Positions 54,028-64,000 of a stretch of 64,000 bases of DNA are shown here, piece after piece. The stretch's first letter is position 1, and each line of letters begins with the position of its first letter. The notes beneath the pieces were generated by a model that was not told the origin of the DNA, made no database searches, and saw only the letters and a program-made list of their open reading frames with translations. The stretch covers positions 237,750,777-237,814,776 of the forward strand of contig NC_039364.1 of NCBI RefSeq assembly GCF_003573695.1, written 5' to 3'. The position numbers and the translations under genes were made by a program. This stretch comes from Papaver somniferum (lineage: Eukaryota; Streptophyta; Magnoliopsida; Ranunculales; Papaveraceae).

Positions 54028-56388
54028 CTGATCAAACAGTCGAAATTTCTCCCTTAATTCATGGTTAGAACTTTCCGCAGTATCTCTCTCTTTCAATATC
54101 CGTTTACGATCGACATGCAAGTCCCTAACCTGAAGTCTCAGCCTACCACACTTATTTTCCAAGTTGTCATCCAATAACGTTTTCTCGGTAGCAATCCCTT
54201 GGGCCCGAGACAAATTCACCCGAAAATTGTCCATCTCTTCAGGAACATACTCGAATCTATGATATCAAAGTTTCTCAAGCTCGGCCTCTTGGCGATCTAT
54301 CTTATTGTCCTTATTCACAATTATTTGGTGGAGATTATCAACATGGCTCAGTTCAATGTCCAATTTTTTCTTCAACAAACGATACTCAGAAGCTGCGTCG
54401 GCATCTATACTAGATATCTCGTCTAACAAGATAATACTAAATTCAGGATATTGGCACTTTGGAATCAATCATAGAAATTGTGATTTTGGATAACCAGCTG
54501 CTTCTCTAGGCCCCGGGCTCGTTCCTGCTCTCGATGCAATTCAAGATGAAGGTTCTCCATGTCTGATAGTTCCCTCCGCCTTATGACAACATCTAACAAC
54601 TGCTTATTGATAGCCTGAGAACACCACACTTCATATCATGAGGAACTGACCACATCGCGACAATATGATTAAGAAAGTGTACTCACAACACGAGAACGTT
54701 CACTCACCATTTGATCAAAGGTGTCTTTCAGACCGGCAGAATACAACGACACATCACAGATTATTTCTTTATCGGACAAGGAACTAAAATCGGGAGAGAT
54801 GAGAGCCCCCAGAGAATTTCACATTGGAACCGAAACGATGAAAAAGGTAGTCCCACCCGAGATCGGGGAAGGAGTGATATGAGGCATGGTTTCCAACAAC
54901 TCGCCCCCAAGAATAACATTTTCTCCACCCTCAAAAACAACGTTATCTCCACCACCAACAGACTTGTCTATCTGCTTCGGCTCCTCTTCCTCGCCATCCC
55001 CGTCCTCCTCATCAAAAAGATAGTCATCATCATCATCACCATCATACAACAGAAGTACAACACCATCGGCGAGGGTGACGCCTTTATCAACAGGCTGCTG
55101 GGGCATAACCTTCCCTGGGGAAGACTCACCGTCCCTCGGTTCTTTACCTTTTCCACTAGGCTTATCACCTACAACGGCAGAAGAAACATCAGAAGCTTTC
55201 TGAGGCGACTTCCTCATAAAATGAGACAAGGGAAACCGATTATCGGAATCCTCACCATCAGTCGTCGAAACACTCTCCTCATTTCCCTTATGAGCTTTCG
55301 ATTTCTGCACATGAGTCTTCGTTAGATCCATTCAAGGCAACAAATAGGTGCAAGTACATGTACTGTAGGAAGAACAATATATTTGTTACCTTCCCTGCCT
55401 CTCCCTCGACTCTGTGCTAGGACCCTTATCCCTCTTCTTAGAAACCGAAGCCTTAAATTGGCTACTTTGAGACTGAGGCTGCAAAACAGGAATAGGTCAA
55501 ACACATGACTCATCAAGATACCCAGGCCGAAAAAGTCAAACATGCAAAGCAACTTACCCGATCAACGTTAACCAACCAAAAGGGATAAGGCTCGGCTGGA
55601 GGAGGAAATCGGCCACTCATAAGAGGACCATAAATATCAAGAGGGACCCGATCCCAAGCAACATCACTAGTGTGGCGGGCATGTTTATTAGAAGTTCCTC
55701 TCTCTGGATCCTCATCCAACAACAACTTCTTAACACCCTCGGGAAGAGTTTTATGACGATGATGACTAGAAGCAAAACTAGCGAGATCACCATTAGTGAA
55801 AGTTCCACTTCGATAATTGGCAACAAAACTGGCAGGAGTGTAGTCGCCCTCCTCAGAAGGTTTATAGGTCGACCAAGCAGTGGGAGAGAATTAGCCTCTC
55901 CCTCGCCTCTCCCACTCATTCAGGAGACGAAAGTTGTTACCATTCCGTTGATCTCCAGAAGGACGAATATTTGAAAGAGCTTCGTATATGAAGGGACGGC
56001 TAGGATCGTACAGCGGGAAGCGCAGCCCGAGCTCGAACTGACCCTTGGCAATGACGGTCGCCTCGGCGGAATGAGGAAAGTTCATGACATCACTTTTTTT
56101 CAAAACACCTTTTTGGCCCGATAAGAGTTTGAAGTCATAACCGTGGAGATCGAAATCATCTTTTAACTGCTTGATGAACTGTTCATCAGTCAAATCCTTG
56201 GAAACGCTCTTATGATTCCTACATGAAAACGAAGGAGAACCGTCAGAAAGGATAGAGTTAAGGGCGCGATAATCATGGTGCGAAGGGATGTCAACAATAA
56301 ATAAAGAATCAACGAAAACGCCATCATCATCAGAAAAGGTATAACTGACGCACCTCTTCTCTGTCATGGAGGGAGTTGAAGAAGTCAT
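54028..56388 (-). pseudogene. Antisense gene of D, 5' part (Transposase_28-like, coiled coil)
   Basis: Reading from about 56388 (MTSSTPSMTEKRC) the first exon includes GQFELGLRFPLYDPSRPF and IYEALSNIRPSG (to about 55900), which resembles the 'putative gypsy type transposon' family I recall as Transposase_28. The next exon (about 55870-55556: GDYTPASFVANYRSGTF, DVAWDRVPLDIYGPLMSG, EPYPFWLVNVDR) ends at a GTAAGT donor. A later exon has an acidic run (DGDDDDDYLFDEEDGDGEEE, about 55010-55050). The last part is coiled coil (ASEYRLLKKKLDIELSHVD, LRLQVRDLHVDRKRILKERD) and ends in LFDQ at the insertion site of B. The gene then continues at 28429. Its role in Tat elements is unknown. Confidence 0.6.
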
Positions 56389-56742
56389 GGAAGAACTGTG
56401 GAGAAGAAGATTCAAACTAAACAAGATAACAAGCGGCAAAATCGCAACAACAACAAGGGGAAATCAATGAAAGGATCAAAGGATGGTTGAGGCTCTCAAA
56501 AGATTAGAAGACGAAGGGATATCAGGGCAGAAGTTGAAAGAAGAAACTAAAGTGCAATTTCTGGAAAAGGTGAAAGTAAATACCAAGGGATTATGAGTCG
56601 AATTTATAGTCCCAACAATTGTAACCGGCGAAGAAGGTAAACAGGTCATAAAGACGAGTGTAGTGGGGAACAACATGGCGTGAAACACGGCATGGCAGCG
56701 GACGTAGAAGCAATTTCTTCCCCTCGTGTCGATCACACGAGT
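56389..56742 (+). other. Upstream region of the antisense gene, 3' end of D
   Basis: It lies between the antisense start and D's polypurine tract and 3' LTR, so it would contain that gene's promoter or leader. No further gene is visible. Confidence 0.4.
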
Positions 56743-56753
56743 GAAAGAAGGGG
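56743..56753 (+). other. Polypurine tract of element D
   Basis: GAAAGAAGGGG, six bases before the 3' LTR start at 56760. Confidence 0.65.
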
Positions 56754-56759
56754 CATAAA

Positions 56760-57463
56760 TGTAGGTGTAAATAATCCACAGGTCCAGGTGGAGAAATCCT
56801 AGGTAGGGAGGCATCGACAATAGATGAAGTGAGAAGCACCAAACCATTCCACCTGACCTTGGCGCGAGAAAAGAGACACCAAGGGAACCCATGAAGACAA
56901 TACGTGTAAGGGTTGGAGGTGACGGAAGAGGTAGCCATCGAGTACAAGAGCAATAAATGCACTGACTAAGTAGTTGAGAAGATAAGGAGAATCTGGTCAA
57001 AGTAAGACTCGGCCAGGAACATCAAGGGCGACATCGTCCACACTCACTAAGTAGTCGACCCCGTATGAATGGATGTCGGGAGAAGACATCACTAGACTTG
57101 GCCCTATATCTCGGAAAAGACATCACCAGTTACCCGAGAAGGACATCAAGGAAGATATACTGCGACTTACACTGTAAACTGGATGTATCATCACCTGTGG
57201 CTATAAATAGAGAGCTAGAGGACCAAGTAATAAGTAAGGGAAGAGAGAATACCAAGAGCTTGTAGTGAGAAAAGAGAGCTTGCGTGTGATTCATATCCCT
57301 TGTAACCTTAAAATCGAGTAATAAGATCATCTCTTCACCCCGTGGACGTAGGTAATCATACCGAACCATGTATATCTTGTGGTCTTGTGCATGTCTTACT
57401 TTTTTACTTCATTGCTTGTAAGTATGTTTCTTGGATATAGAAGTAGGATTTTCCACATCTATA
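56760..57463 (+). repeat. 3' LTR of element D (704 bp)
   Basis: Begins TGTAGGTGTAAATAATCCAC like the 5' LTR and ends CCACATCTATA, with TA where the 5' LTR has CA. TATAAATA is at 57202-57209. It is followed by CTAAC, the imperfect target-site copy. Confidence 0.9.
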
Positions 57464-58460
57464 CTAACTAATCAACTTAAAATGTTTGGATTGTCCGTCT
57501 TAAAATGTATGTGTTGTTACATATATACTTTGGTGGCTGACCACTGGTCAAGACATCATGCAAATTCTAGATATATATTAACTATCTGTGTGTGAGACAA
57601 CAGAGATAAAATGGGATGAAGATCATCTATTGAAAGAAGCGTGCAATTTGCTGGTGTGCTAGATATAATGACACTTGTGGTATGAAGTGGCGGCACACAT
57701 CTAAGCCATGATGTGTTAATTAACAGTAGTGGCTCTTGTCTCACGCAACATGAGCAAATCAAAGAAAGCAATCACATGGCAAAAACAAGGGTAAATTTTG
57801 GAACAACAATGTGGAAACGGTTTATCTAACTACTGCGCACTCATATAAAACTCATATAGGGACATGATCACCTCAGTAAATCTCAAAGAAGACCCCCAAT
57901 CAAAACAGAGGAAGAATCACCTCAGTAAATCTCAAAGAAGACCCCCAATCAAAACAGAGGAAGAGCAACTCCTTCCAATAATGAGTTAAGGTTGGGTTGG
58001 GGCTTGATGTAACCTCGCCGTTTATTTTCCAAATATTAGTTGTGATTTACGGTTGGATACGAAAAATCAAAACCCGACAGTAACTGGTATTTGATTGGGT
58101 TATATATTAATCTTGTTACGTCGAGAAGTTCATTGTTACCTAACCATAAATTAACATAACAGTTGGCTATAAAAGAAAAACCTAACCGTAAACCGGTGTT
58201 AAGAGTTAAAAAATACGAGGTTTGAATGGGTAAAGCACGATCTTCATCATGGTGTAGCTAAAATTCGATTTCTCTGTCATATGATAATGATTCATTAATC
58301 TAATCATTAACTAATTAAATAAAATTAATATTAACTAAATAAGAGTTGTTTAGTCATTTTAAAATTATTTTAGATAAGGGGTTTTTGAAATTATTTATGG
58401 ATAACTCGTTTTTGTCCTATTAGATGATGTTCTTCTAATAAAATGTAACGCCTAATAATA
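57464..58460. other. Right half of element F
   Basis: No gene is visible. It holds a 49-bp duplication (57867-57964), ACGGTTGG and ACCGTAA words like those in the left half, and F's right inverted end. Confidence 0.4.
57867..57964. repeat. Perfect or near-perfect 49-bp tandem duplication
   Basis: The unit beginning ATCACCTCAGTAAATCTCAA and ending CAAAACAGAGGAAGA occurs twice in a row with no difference that I can see, so it looks recent. Confidence 0.9.
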
Positions 58461-58812
58461 ATAAGCTTCATTCTGTTATATACCCATAAAAGAAAATGGA
58501 CTCAGTGAGTGGGTTGCTGTAGCAGAAACTCAGTTATATGTCTCTTAGCATCCCAACAAAAAGGAACTCATTTCATGCTTCTTCTTCTTTTCTATAGTTG
58601 ATAGTTTTCTCCTTTTTGTGTTGTTGCTTACATAGATATGGAGAGGGGGACAAGGGAAAGAGCAACAACAAGAGGGAAAAAAATAGAGAAAGACGAGACG
58701 AGAATAACGGGTATGCATACAACTTGGCATATAACTCTGTCTTCATAGTATTATTTGATATTGTTCCAATTGCACCACCATAGTACAATATTTGGACATC
58801 AAATTAGGTTTT
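58461..58812. other. Spacer between F and MITE G
   Basis: No gene is visible. Opposing short frames at 58545-58788 overlap each other and are probably chance. Confidence 0.4.
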
Positions 58813-59556
58813 AATAGAGGGCTTCACACGGATTCCTAATGATTAAAAAATTGGTTATGGGGTGTCTTGATGCAATACAAAAATGGCTAAGTTATCAAAA
58901 TAAAAACCTAAAAACTAAAATCAAATCCTAATTGTAATTCAAAAATCTATCATTCTTTTTTTTCTTCCAAACTTCTTCTCCTTCATCAACTGTAAATCCT
59001 TCCCTCTATTTTTTTCAAGACACCTCATAGCCAATTTTAGATGGAGGATAACTTATGGTGGGTTTGGACGTAGAATTTTAAAGGTGGAATTTATGGGTTC
59101 GGGGGATTTGGTAGAATTACGTTTCCCTCTGTATGTTTGGTTGCCCGAATCCTTGGAATCACGTTTTCTACGGGATTTAGTTTTCCAGCAAATCCTCCAT
59201 ATGGAGTCCGACCCCTCCCCCTAAGATTTGCTGGGAAACTTATCAAGGAATTTATGGACCCACTTTTTTTCAACTCTACGTCCCATATATATGCAGCTTT
59301 AAGATTTGAGGGTAATGAAAAACGGTATAAACACTTTAATACAAGAAAACTCTATAAATCCTAGGAATTTTTATTGAGTTAAAAAAAACACACAACGAAT
59401 TTACATGAATTCCAGAATTTATAATCCCATGAGATTATAAATCCCTGGAAGCAGTGAATTCTGCAAACACACCCGCCATTAGACATTTTTGTATTGCATC
59501 AAGACATCCCATGACTAATTTTTTAATCATTAGGAATCCATGTGAAGCCCTCTATT
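58813..59556. mobile_element. MITE-like element G with ~73-bp inverted ends
   Basis: The left end AATAGAGGGCTTCACACGGA...CAATACAAAAATG (58813-58885) is repeated inverted at 59484-59556 (CATTTTTGTATTGCATCAAG...GTGAAGCCCTCTATT) with few mismatches. No clear target-site duplication was seen, and the next few bases also partly mirror each other. The left part resembles element F's left end. Without the nested MITE it would be ~320 bp. Superfamily is uncertain. Confidence 0.7.
59056..59478. mobile_element. Tourist-like (PIF/Harbinger-type) MITE nested in G
   Basis: The 423-bp element starts TGGTGGGTTTGG and ends CAAACACACCCGCCA, imperfect inverted repeats flanked by TTA on both sides (59053-59055, 59479-59481), the target size typical of PIF/Harbinger. 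Internally, TTTTCCAGCAAATC and GATTTGCTGGGAAA form a further inverted pair. Confidence 0.65.
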
Positions 59557-59767
59557 GAAATGTGACGCCCCAATAATAGTCTTCTTCCTTTTAGTTACTG
59601 TTCATAGTGAGATGTCTATTCTTTTCAACGTGTTGTGAGCCAATAATTTCAAGCTATCTACTGTAGCCATTATGAAAAAAATACTGTATAAAAATATACA
59701 AAAGGGGCAATTGGAAAATGAAAAGCCCCCAAAACTAAAACAGCTTTCTGGTATAGAACTCTCTCTT

Positions 59768-59869
59768 TTAAAACAGGAGCAGATCCATCCGATTCTATAA
59801 ACCTTTTAACCCAATTCCAAAAGTCATACGGGTCAAGGATTTATAGAATCGGATAGATCTGCTCCTTTT
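59768..59869. repeat. Long inverted repeat able to form a hairpin
   Basis: The arm AGGAGCAGATCCATCCGATT plus CTATAAA (from 59775) is matched inverted by TTTATAGAATCGGATAGATC plus TGCTCCT (to about 59867), with about two mismatches over 27 bases and a loop of about 35-40 bases. It could be a small foldback element or a small-RNA precursor; nothing decides between them. Confidence 0.75.
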
Positions 59870-60598
59870 GAAAAACAGATAATCGTAAAAACTAAGGAAT
59901 TCTCAACAGATCACCACATATTGATGAAAAATGAAGAGAACAATTTGAAAAGACGTCGTGTGTTTGGTGCTCATTTTCAACTTCAGTTTTCTTGTAACAC
60001 TCGTTTCGAACTTAAATCAGTCCAGTTTGTATTATTCACATTTTAGGGTTCAACTATTGAGTGTTTCATAAGTTAAGATGAACATTTTATAGACTAATTC
60101 ATCCAACAATTATTAGATTAGACTCTCTTTTGAGTCTTAATTTAAGCTGAAATTGTCTCCTCAGAACCCTTCCTAATCAAATTGGTAATCATAGAAATCT
60201 TAGATTCAAGGACGTCATTTGAACCTTCGGTCTTTGAAATAGACAAAACTACTAGAGTAGAGTGTTATTAGTTGTATTCTGAGTCTTCTGAACCTTTTTG
60301 AGTGCAATTAAGCCGCAATGCTTATAGATGTATATTTATTATAGCATATAAGTCGGGTTAAATCCTACCCGAGACATGCAAAATAGGCAAAACAAAATTA
60401 TGTAGGGTACTACAGCGCATATGGCATCAGTCTAATATCTTTTAGCAATTAGTAGCAGGTCATGTGAGTTTAAGTACATTGTTAGAGTATGTGAGAAAAC
60501 TTCATAGCCAAAGAATTTAGGTAGGAGTACTGGAGTTGGTTAAATATACACCAAGCCTTTCTCTGTGATTGTGAATTTGGGTCTGTTTGATGAGTTTG
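59870..60598. other. Non-coding spacer
   Basis: No gene or repeat is recognised. Confidence 0.45.
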
Positions 60599-60667
60599 TG
60601 TTGGAACAATTACCAAATTATGCCTGCACAACAAATAAAATCAAACACGAAACAAATAACATAATGG
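60599..60667. repeat. Direct repeat, copy 1 (possible LTR start)
   Basis: TGTTGGAACAATTACCAAAT and the following 49 bases match 63932-64000 at about 66 of 69 positions. Similarity begins sharply at the TG, as at an LTR border, but no primer-binding site or polypurine tract is visible. Confidence 0.6.
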
Positions 60668-63600
60668 CTGAGTCGCGGACTAGGTCGTTTTCTTTAAGAC
60701 GTTTCGCGGCTTTGTCCAAGATTGTGCAAGCAGTTCTTCAATGACGCGTCGTCCCCAGGATAAAACAGCCGAGATATATCTCTTACACAATCACTCTTGC
60801 ACGGTGAGAGGATGTGAAACTTCTACACTTCATTCTTGCTCAGAAACTCATTTAGAAAATTCATTTTTCTGTAAAACTCAAGAAACATAAATGAAAACTT
60901 TCTATAAGAAAAAAGGATCCTAAAACTCTTCTTCTTCTAAACTTTCAAAAGCACTAGCACTAAACCAAATGAGTGAAAACTAGTTTACAGTCAGACTATA
61001 TATATTTCTATCTCTTTTAAAATTCTATTTTCATTGAAATGAAATAGATCCAAAGAAAATTTTTATTTTAACAACATACACCATCTTCATTCAAGTCTTT
61101 CATGTCAAATAGTAAACTAAGCATGTTCTCGATTTCATTTTCATCCTATAAGGTAGAATAAAAATTCAACAAATCATATATGCATACAAAACAAAGATTA
61201 TTGTGCATTTCACTTTCATCAATTCTGAAATCATCCAAATGAATCAAGTAAACAACTTATTTCTTTTAAGTTGTTTTTAAGTTGTTTTCAGAATATAAAT
61301 GTTAAATTATATAACTTATATGCTTTTTTTTTATGGTAGAAGCTACATAGTTTTCCATGCTTGGTTTACATATATTCTCATCTTTGACTTACACAAAAGT
61401 ATATATTTCTACGTATGACTATAACAAATCATATATCGTAGAAACAACATCAACAAAACAAGCATGTAAGTTAATTTAGAGACATTAATGCAAGTGTCAA
61501 CAATTTTCTGTTTGCTTGTTTAAAGATAATAGGTTCACGAATTTATTTTTCCAAAGATTAAATTTTTAAAGAACAAAGTTACTTTCTATGAGAAGTTATC
61601 TTTCAAACTATAAGCAACAAAATATTCATGACTAAAATTCACCATATATGCTTTTCTAGGTTCATTCTTAGTGAATTACTTGTCACCTTCATTTTTCTAG
61701 TTCCTCTAACTCAAATCAAATATGTAAAAACATAGGATACGGAACCCCCACTATTTTTTGACTCAAACAAGAATTTCAAGACAATATCAAAAGACTCCAA
61801 AAATTGTGAAAAACTAATGAACCAATGATTTAAACCCAAAATGTTTTGCACAATATAGAGAATAAAAATTCCAACAATTTTTGTGAAAAAAAATTGCCTA
61901 ATTCACTACTCAAAAGATCACATTTGATATCAAGACAAGTTACTCGAAGCATCTTTATAAAATTCTGAAATATTTTATTTCACCAAACATCATTGCAAGT
62001 TGCGTAAGATTTCAAAGTGTACATGCTTTCATGAGTTAGGTAAGATTGCATACATGTTACTCAAAAAAATTCACCAAGTTTATAAGAAAATATAACATGC
62101 CCATATTCATCACTAACTCATTGATTTCTTAAAAAGCATGACAAAATATCATATTTCAGATATTAAAAATTCAATTTATGTTATGCTAAAATTGCACTAT
62201 TATGCTCAAACATTTTATCTACAACATATCATTTGTAGTATTGCAATGATCAAATTCAACAAATTTATAATCTCAATCTAGGAGGAAACAAGATTGTTTC
62301 TCATTTCAGAAGTATGAACATTTTAATAAAATTATTCTACCCGAAGTAAACTTTGAAACCGTACCAATACCGAAAATCCTAGTGATGTGAGTATATCTCA
62401 ACACCACTTTCTTTCAAACAATTTGGTTCAAATTTTGAACCATAACCTATCAAAACAAACATGGTGTAAAACACCAATATATACCAACCTCTCACCGTAT
62501 CCACAATTCACATTAACTTAGCTTGAAAAGCGTTGTTAATAACATTTGATATTCTTGCAATACCGTGCAACAATAGCAAATAAATTCATAATCAATATTA
62601 TGTTCATTTCTTGGTGAGAGTTGATATTCACATTGGTTTTGACTAGGTTTCAAAATATTTCGGTTTTGGGTTCGTATAGAATTCCATCTCATAAGTTCCA
62701 AACTTATATGAGTCACATGTTTATTGTCATACACAATAATTCTCAATATCTTGTTTCCCTAAAATTTATTCTAAGATTGAACAATCAATTTATTCAATTT
62801 AGAATGCCATTATTTGATCACTACAAATAGTTCATCAAACATACCTCAATTGCTCTTAAAGCTCAATTGGTTATAAACCATTTTCCATTCTTTCCGCACC
62901 AACAAAGAAATCAGCAACCTCATTGCTCCTCACATCGATTAATCTCCCGCAATTTTTATTTCATTGGAAAATAAAAACTTGCTCAAATAAGTGAACTTTT
63001 ACCTGTCACAATCATGTACATGTGAGCATTTGAAACTAAAAAATAAGTAAGGTATGCACTCACATAATTACTTAAAAATCAAATGAAACATATCACGCCA
63101 AGTTTCTCTTAAATTTCAAACAAAGATTCAAAGTTATATAGTCATAACATCATACATATACTTATAACTTTCTACTATGCATACTATCAAACACATATGG
63201 TGCATTAGTTTGATTTCTAACAATAATCTTCTTTTTCATTACCAAAATAAGAGCATAAAGAAATAAAAATCCAAACATATTTTTAATGTTATTTATTACA
63301 TTTCTCCTGTTTTAGATAGACATACACAACGATTTTGAAATTACCACATCTCTCAATTTAAAAATTCAAATGGAAAACTTCAAATTGGATTTTGAAGATT
63401 AATTCCTGATCTATGAGCTTCATGTTACACTATTTCAAAATATCTACACAAAGATTAGCAAAAACGAATTCATTTAGCTATTAAATTTCTGCCCGACAGA
63501 ATTTTTCAGATACGTTGTTAGTATTCTAAAATACTTTTAGTGCTTCAAAAATTCTGAATTTCGGCGTGGATTATCCTCATGATGCCTAGTATATCTAGTA

Positions 63601-63931
63601 AATATTTCTAGACCCAATTCATTTTCATGTAGGAGATAAAAATAAAACTCAAAAACATGTTCAAAAATATTTGTTTATCATCAATAACATTTTTCTATGT
63701 TGGGTTTTCATGATGAAAAATATCATCCATAATATAATCCTAGTCCATCAAAATTAGATATAAAATTAACTTTAGGTACCGGGTTACCTAAAATCTCAAG
63801 CATCCTGTTCAATCGCTAAATTAAAATTACACCGGTTATAATTCTATAAAACTAAACAAAACAATGATACTTATCGCCTTTTAGCAATCGTTTTTCTTTT
63901 GATTTCCATTGCAAAATAAACGTCTTAAAAT
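60668..63931. other. AT-rich non-coding region between the direct repeats
   Basis: No open frame longer than about 77 codons and no recognised protein motif. If the flanking repeats are LTRs, this would be the LTR body plus the interior of a non-coding element. A GC-richer patch lies at 60670-60800. Confidence 0.4.
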
Positions 63932-64000
63932 TGTTGGAACAATTGCCGAATTATGCCTGCACAACAAATAAAATCAAACACGAAACAAATAACATTATGG
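63932..64000. repeat. Direct repeat, copy 2, running into the window end
   Basis: TGTTGGAACAATTGCCGAAT and the following bases repeat 60599-60667. The end of the repeat is beyond the window. Confidence 0.6.

Larger units (their letters stand above)
19635..57463 (+). mobile_element. Tat-lineage Ty3/gypsy retrotransposon D, split by nested B
   Basis: LTRs at 19635-20354 and 56760-57463 are close copies flanked by CTAGC and CTAAC, a 5-bp duplication with one mismatch. Between them lie a primer-binding site, gag with a CCHC knuckle, protease, RT, RNase H, a second RNase H-like domain and integrase, then a long 3' region with an antisense gene. The second RNase H and a gene antisense to gag-pol are hallmarks of the Tat clade. 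Element B (28430-54022) and its contents lie within the antisense gene. Excluding them, D is about 12 kb. It is defective: RT has a large internal deletion, and stops and frameshifts are frequent. Confidence 0.88.
18424..58460. mobile_element. Element F: terminal-inverted-repeat DNA transposon, interrupted by D (tentative)
   Basis: The left end TATTATTGAGGCGTCACATT and the reverse complement of the right end (TATTATTAGGCGTTACATT) match over about 30 bases, continuing through ATTAGAAG. Without D the element would be ~2.2 kb. Words such as TTACGGTTGGGTTT and ACCGTAA occur on both sides (18790-18990 and 58010-58200). The left 240 bases resemble the left part of MITE G (CTTCACACGGATT, then ATCAACTGTA), so F and G look like one family. 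No target-site duplication was recognised and the superfamily is unclear (Mutator-like is a guess). The short frame starting MGKNKKVNKEHS near 18699 is unassigned. Confidence 0.4.

Noticed and set aside
54711..55325. 204-codon plus-strand ORF
   Set aside because: It is the shadow of the minus-strand antisense gene of D, whose frame has protein-like composition and splice sites.
1..64000. CRISPR arrays, prokaryotic operons, tRNA or rRNA genes
   Set aside because: None were seen. The repeats are not evenly spaced short repeats with unique spacers, and no tRNA or rRNA sequence was recognised.

Overview
The window is nuclear plant DNA made almost entirely of transposable elements. I can name no intact host gene. 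Athila- and Tat-lineage Ty3/gypsy retrotransposons, a CACTA element, MITEs, AT-rich spacers and plant-style splice sites indicate an angiosperm with a repeat-rich genome. The sequence alone does not give the species.

Layout. Positions 1-5396 hold a minus-strand, non-autonomous Athila-type element (A), cut by the window edge and carrying one 429-codon open frame instead of gag-pol. Next come a 36-bp minisatellite (5397-5702), a small hypothetical ORF (6104-6592) and a broken multi-exon gene of the plant Ptta/En/Spm (Transposase_24-like) family with three C-terminal domain copies (8520-13377). The gene's 6.8-kb surrounding unit is followed directly by a shortened second copy (13444-16885). Arrays of ~183-bp and ~43-bp repeats fill 17090-18200.

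The centre is a nest of five insertions, one inside another. A terminal-inverted-repeat element (F, tentative, 18424-58460) holds a Tat-lineage retrotransposon (D, 19635-57463). D holds a nearly complete Athila element (B, 28430-54022). B holds a second, minus-strand Athila element lacking RT and integrase (C, 37002-51819). C holds a CACTA transposon (E, 38500-44770). Target-site duplications support B (GATAC), C (TAGAC) and E (AGT) exactly, and D with one mismatch (CTAGC/CTAAC). The insertion order is therefore F, D, B, C, E. E carries pieces of host genes, fibrillarin and a DEAD-box RNA helicase with intron boundaries, plus two tandem arrays. D carries an antisense, intron-containing gene that B has split into pieces 25.6 kb apart.

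The right flank (58461-64000) has a ~744-bp MITE with 73-bp inverted ends containing a Tourist-like MITE, a strong hairpin (59768-59869), and a 69-bp direct repeat 3333 bp apart whose second copy runs into the window end.

Functionally, only B retains gag, protease, RT, RNase H and integrase regions, but it has a one-base deletion, a lost RNase H aspartate and a nonsense codon. A and C could have moved only with enzymes from a related intact element. They share with B the LTR type, primer-binding site, structured 5' leader and two polypurine tracts.
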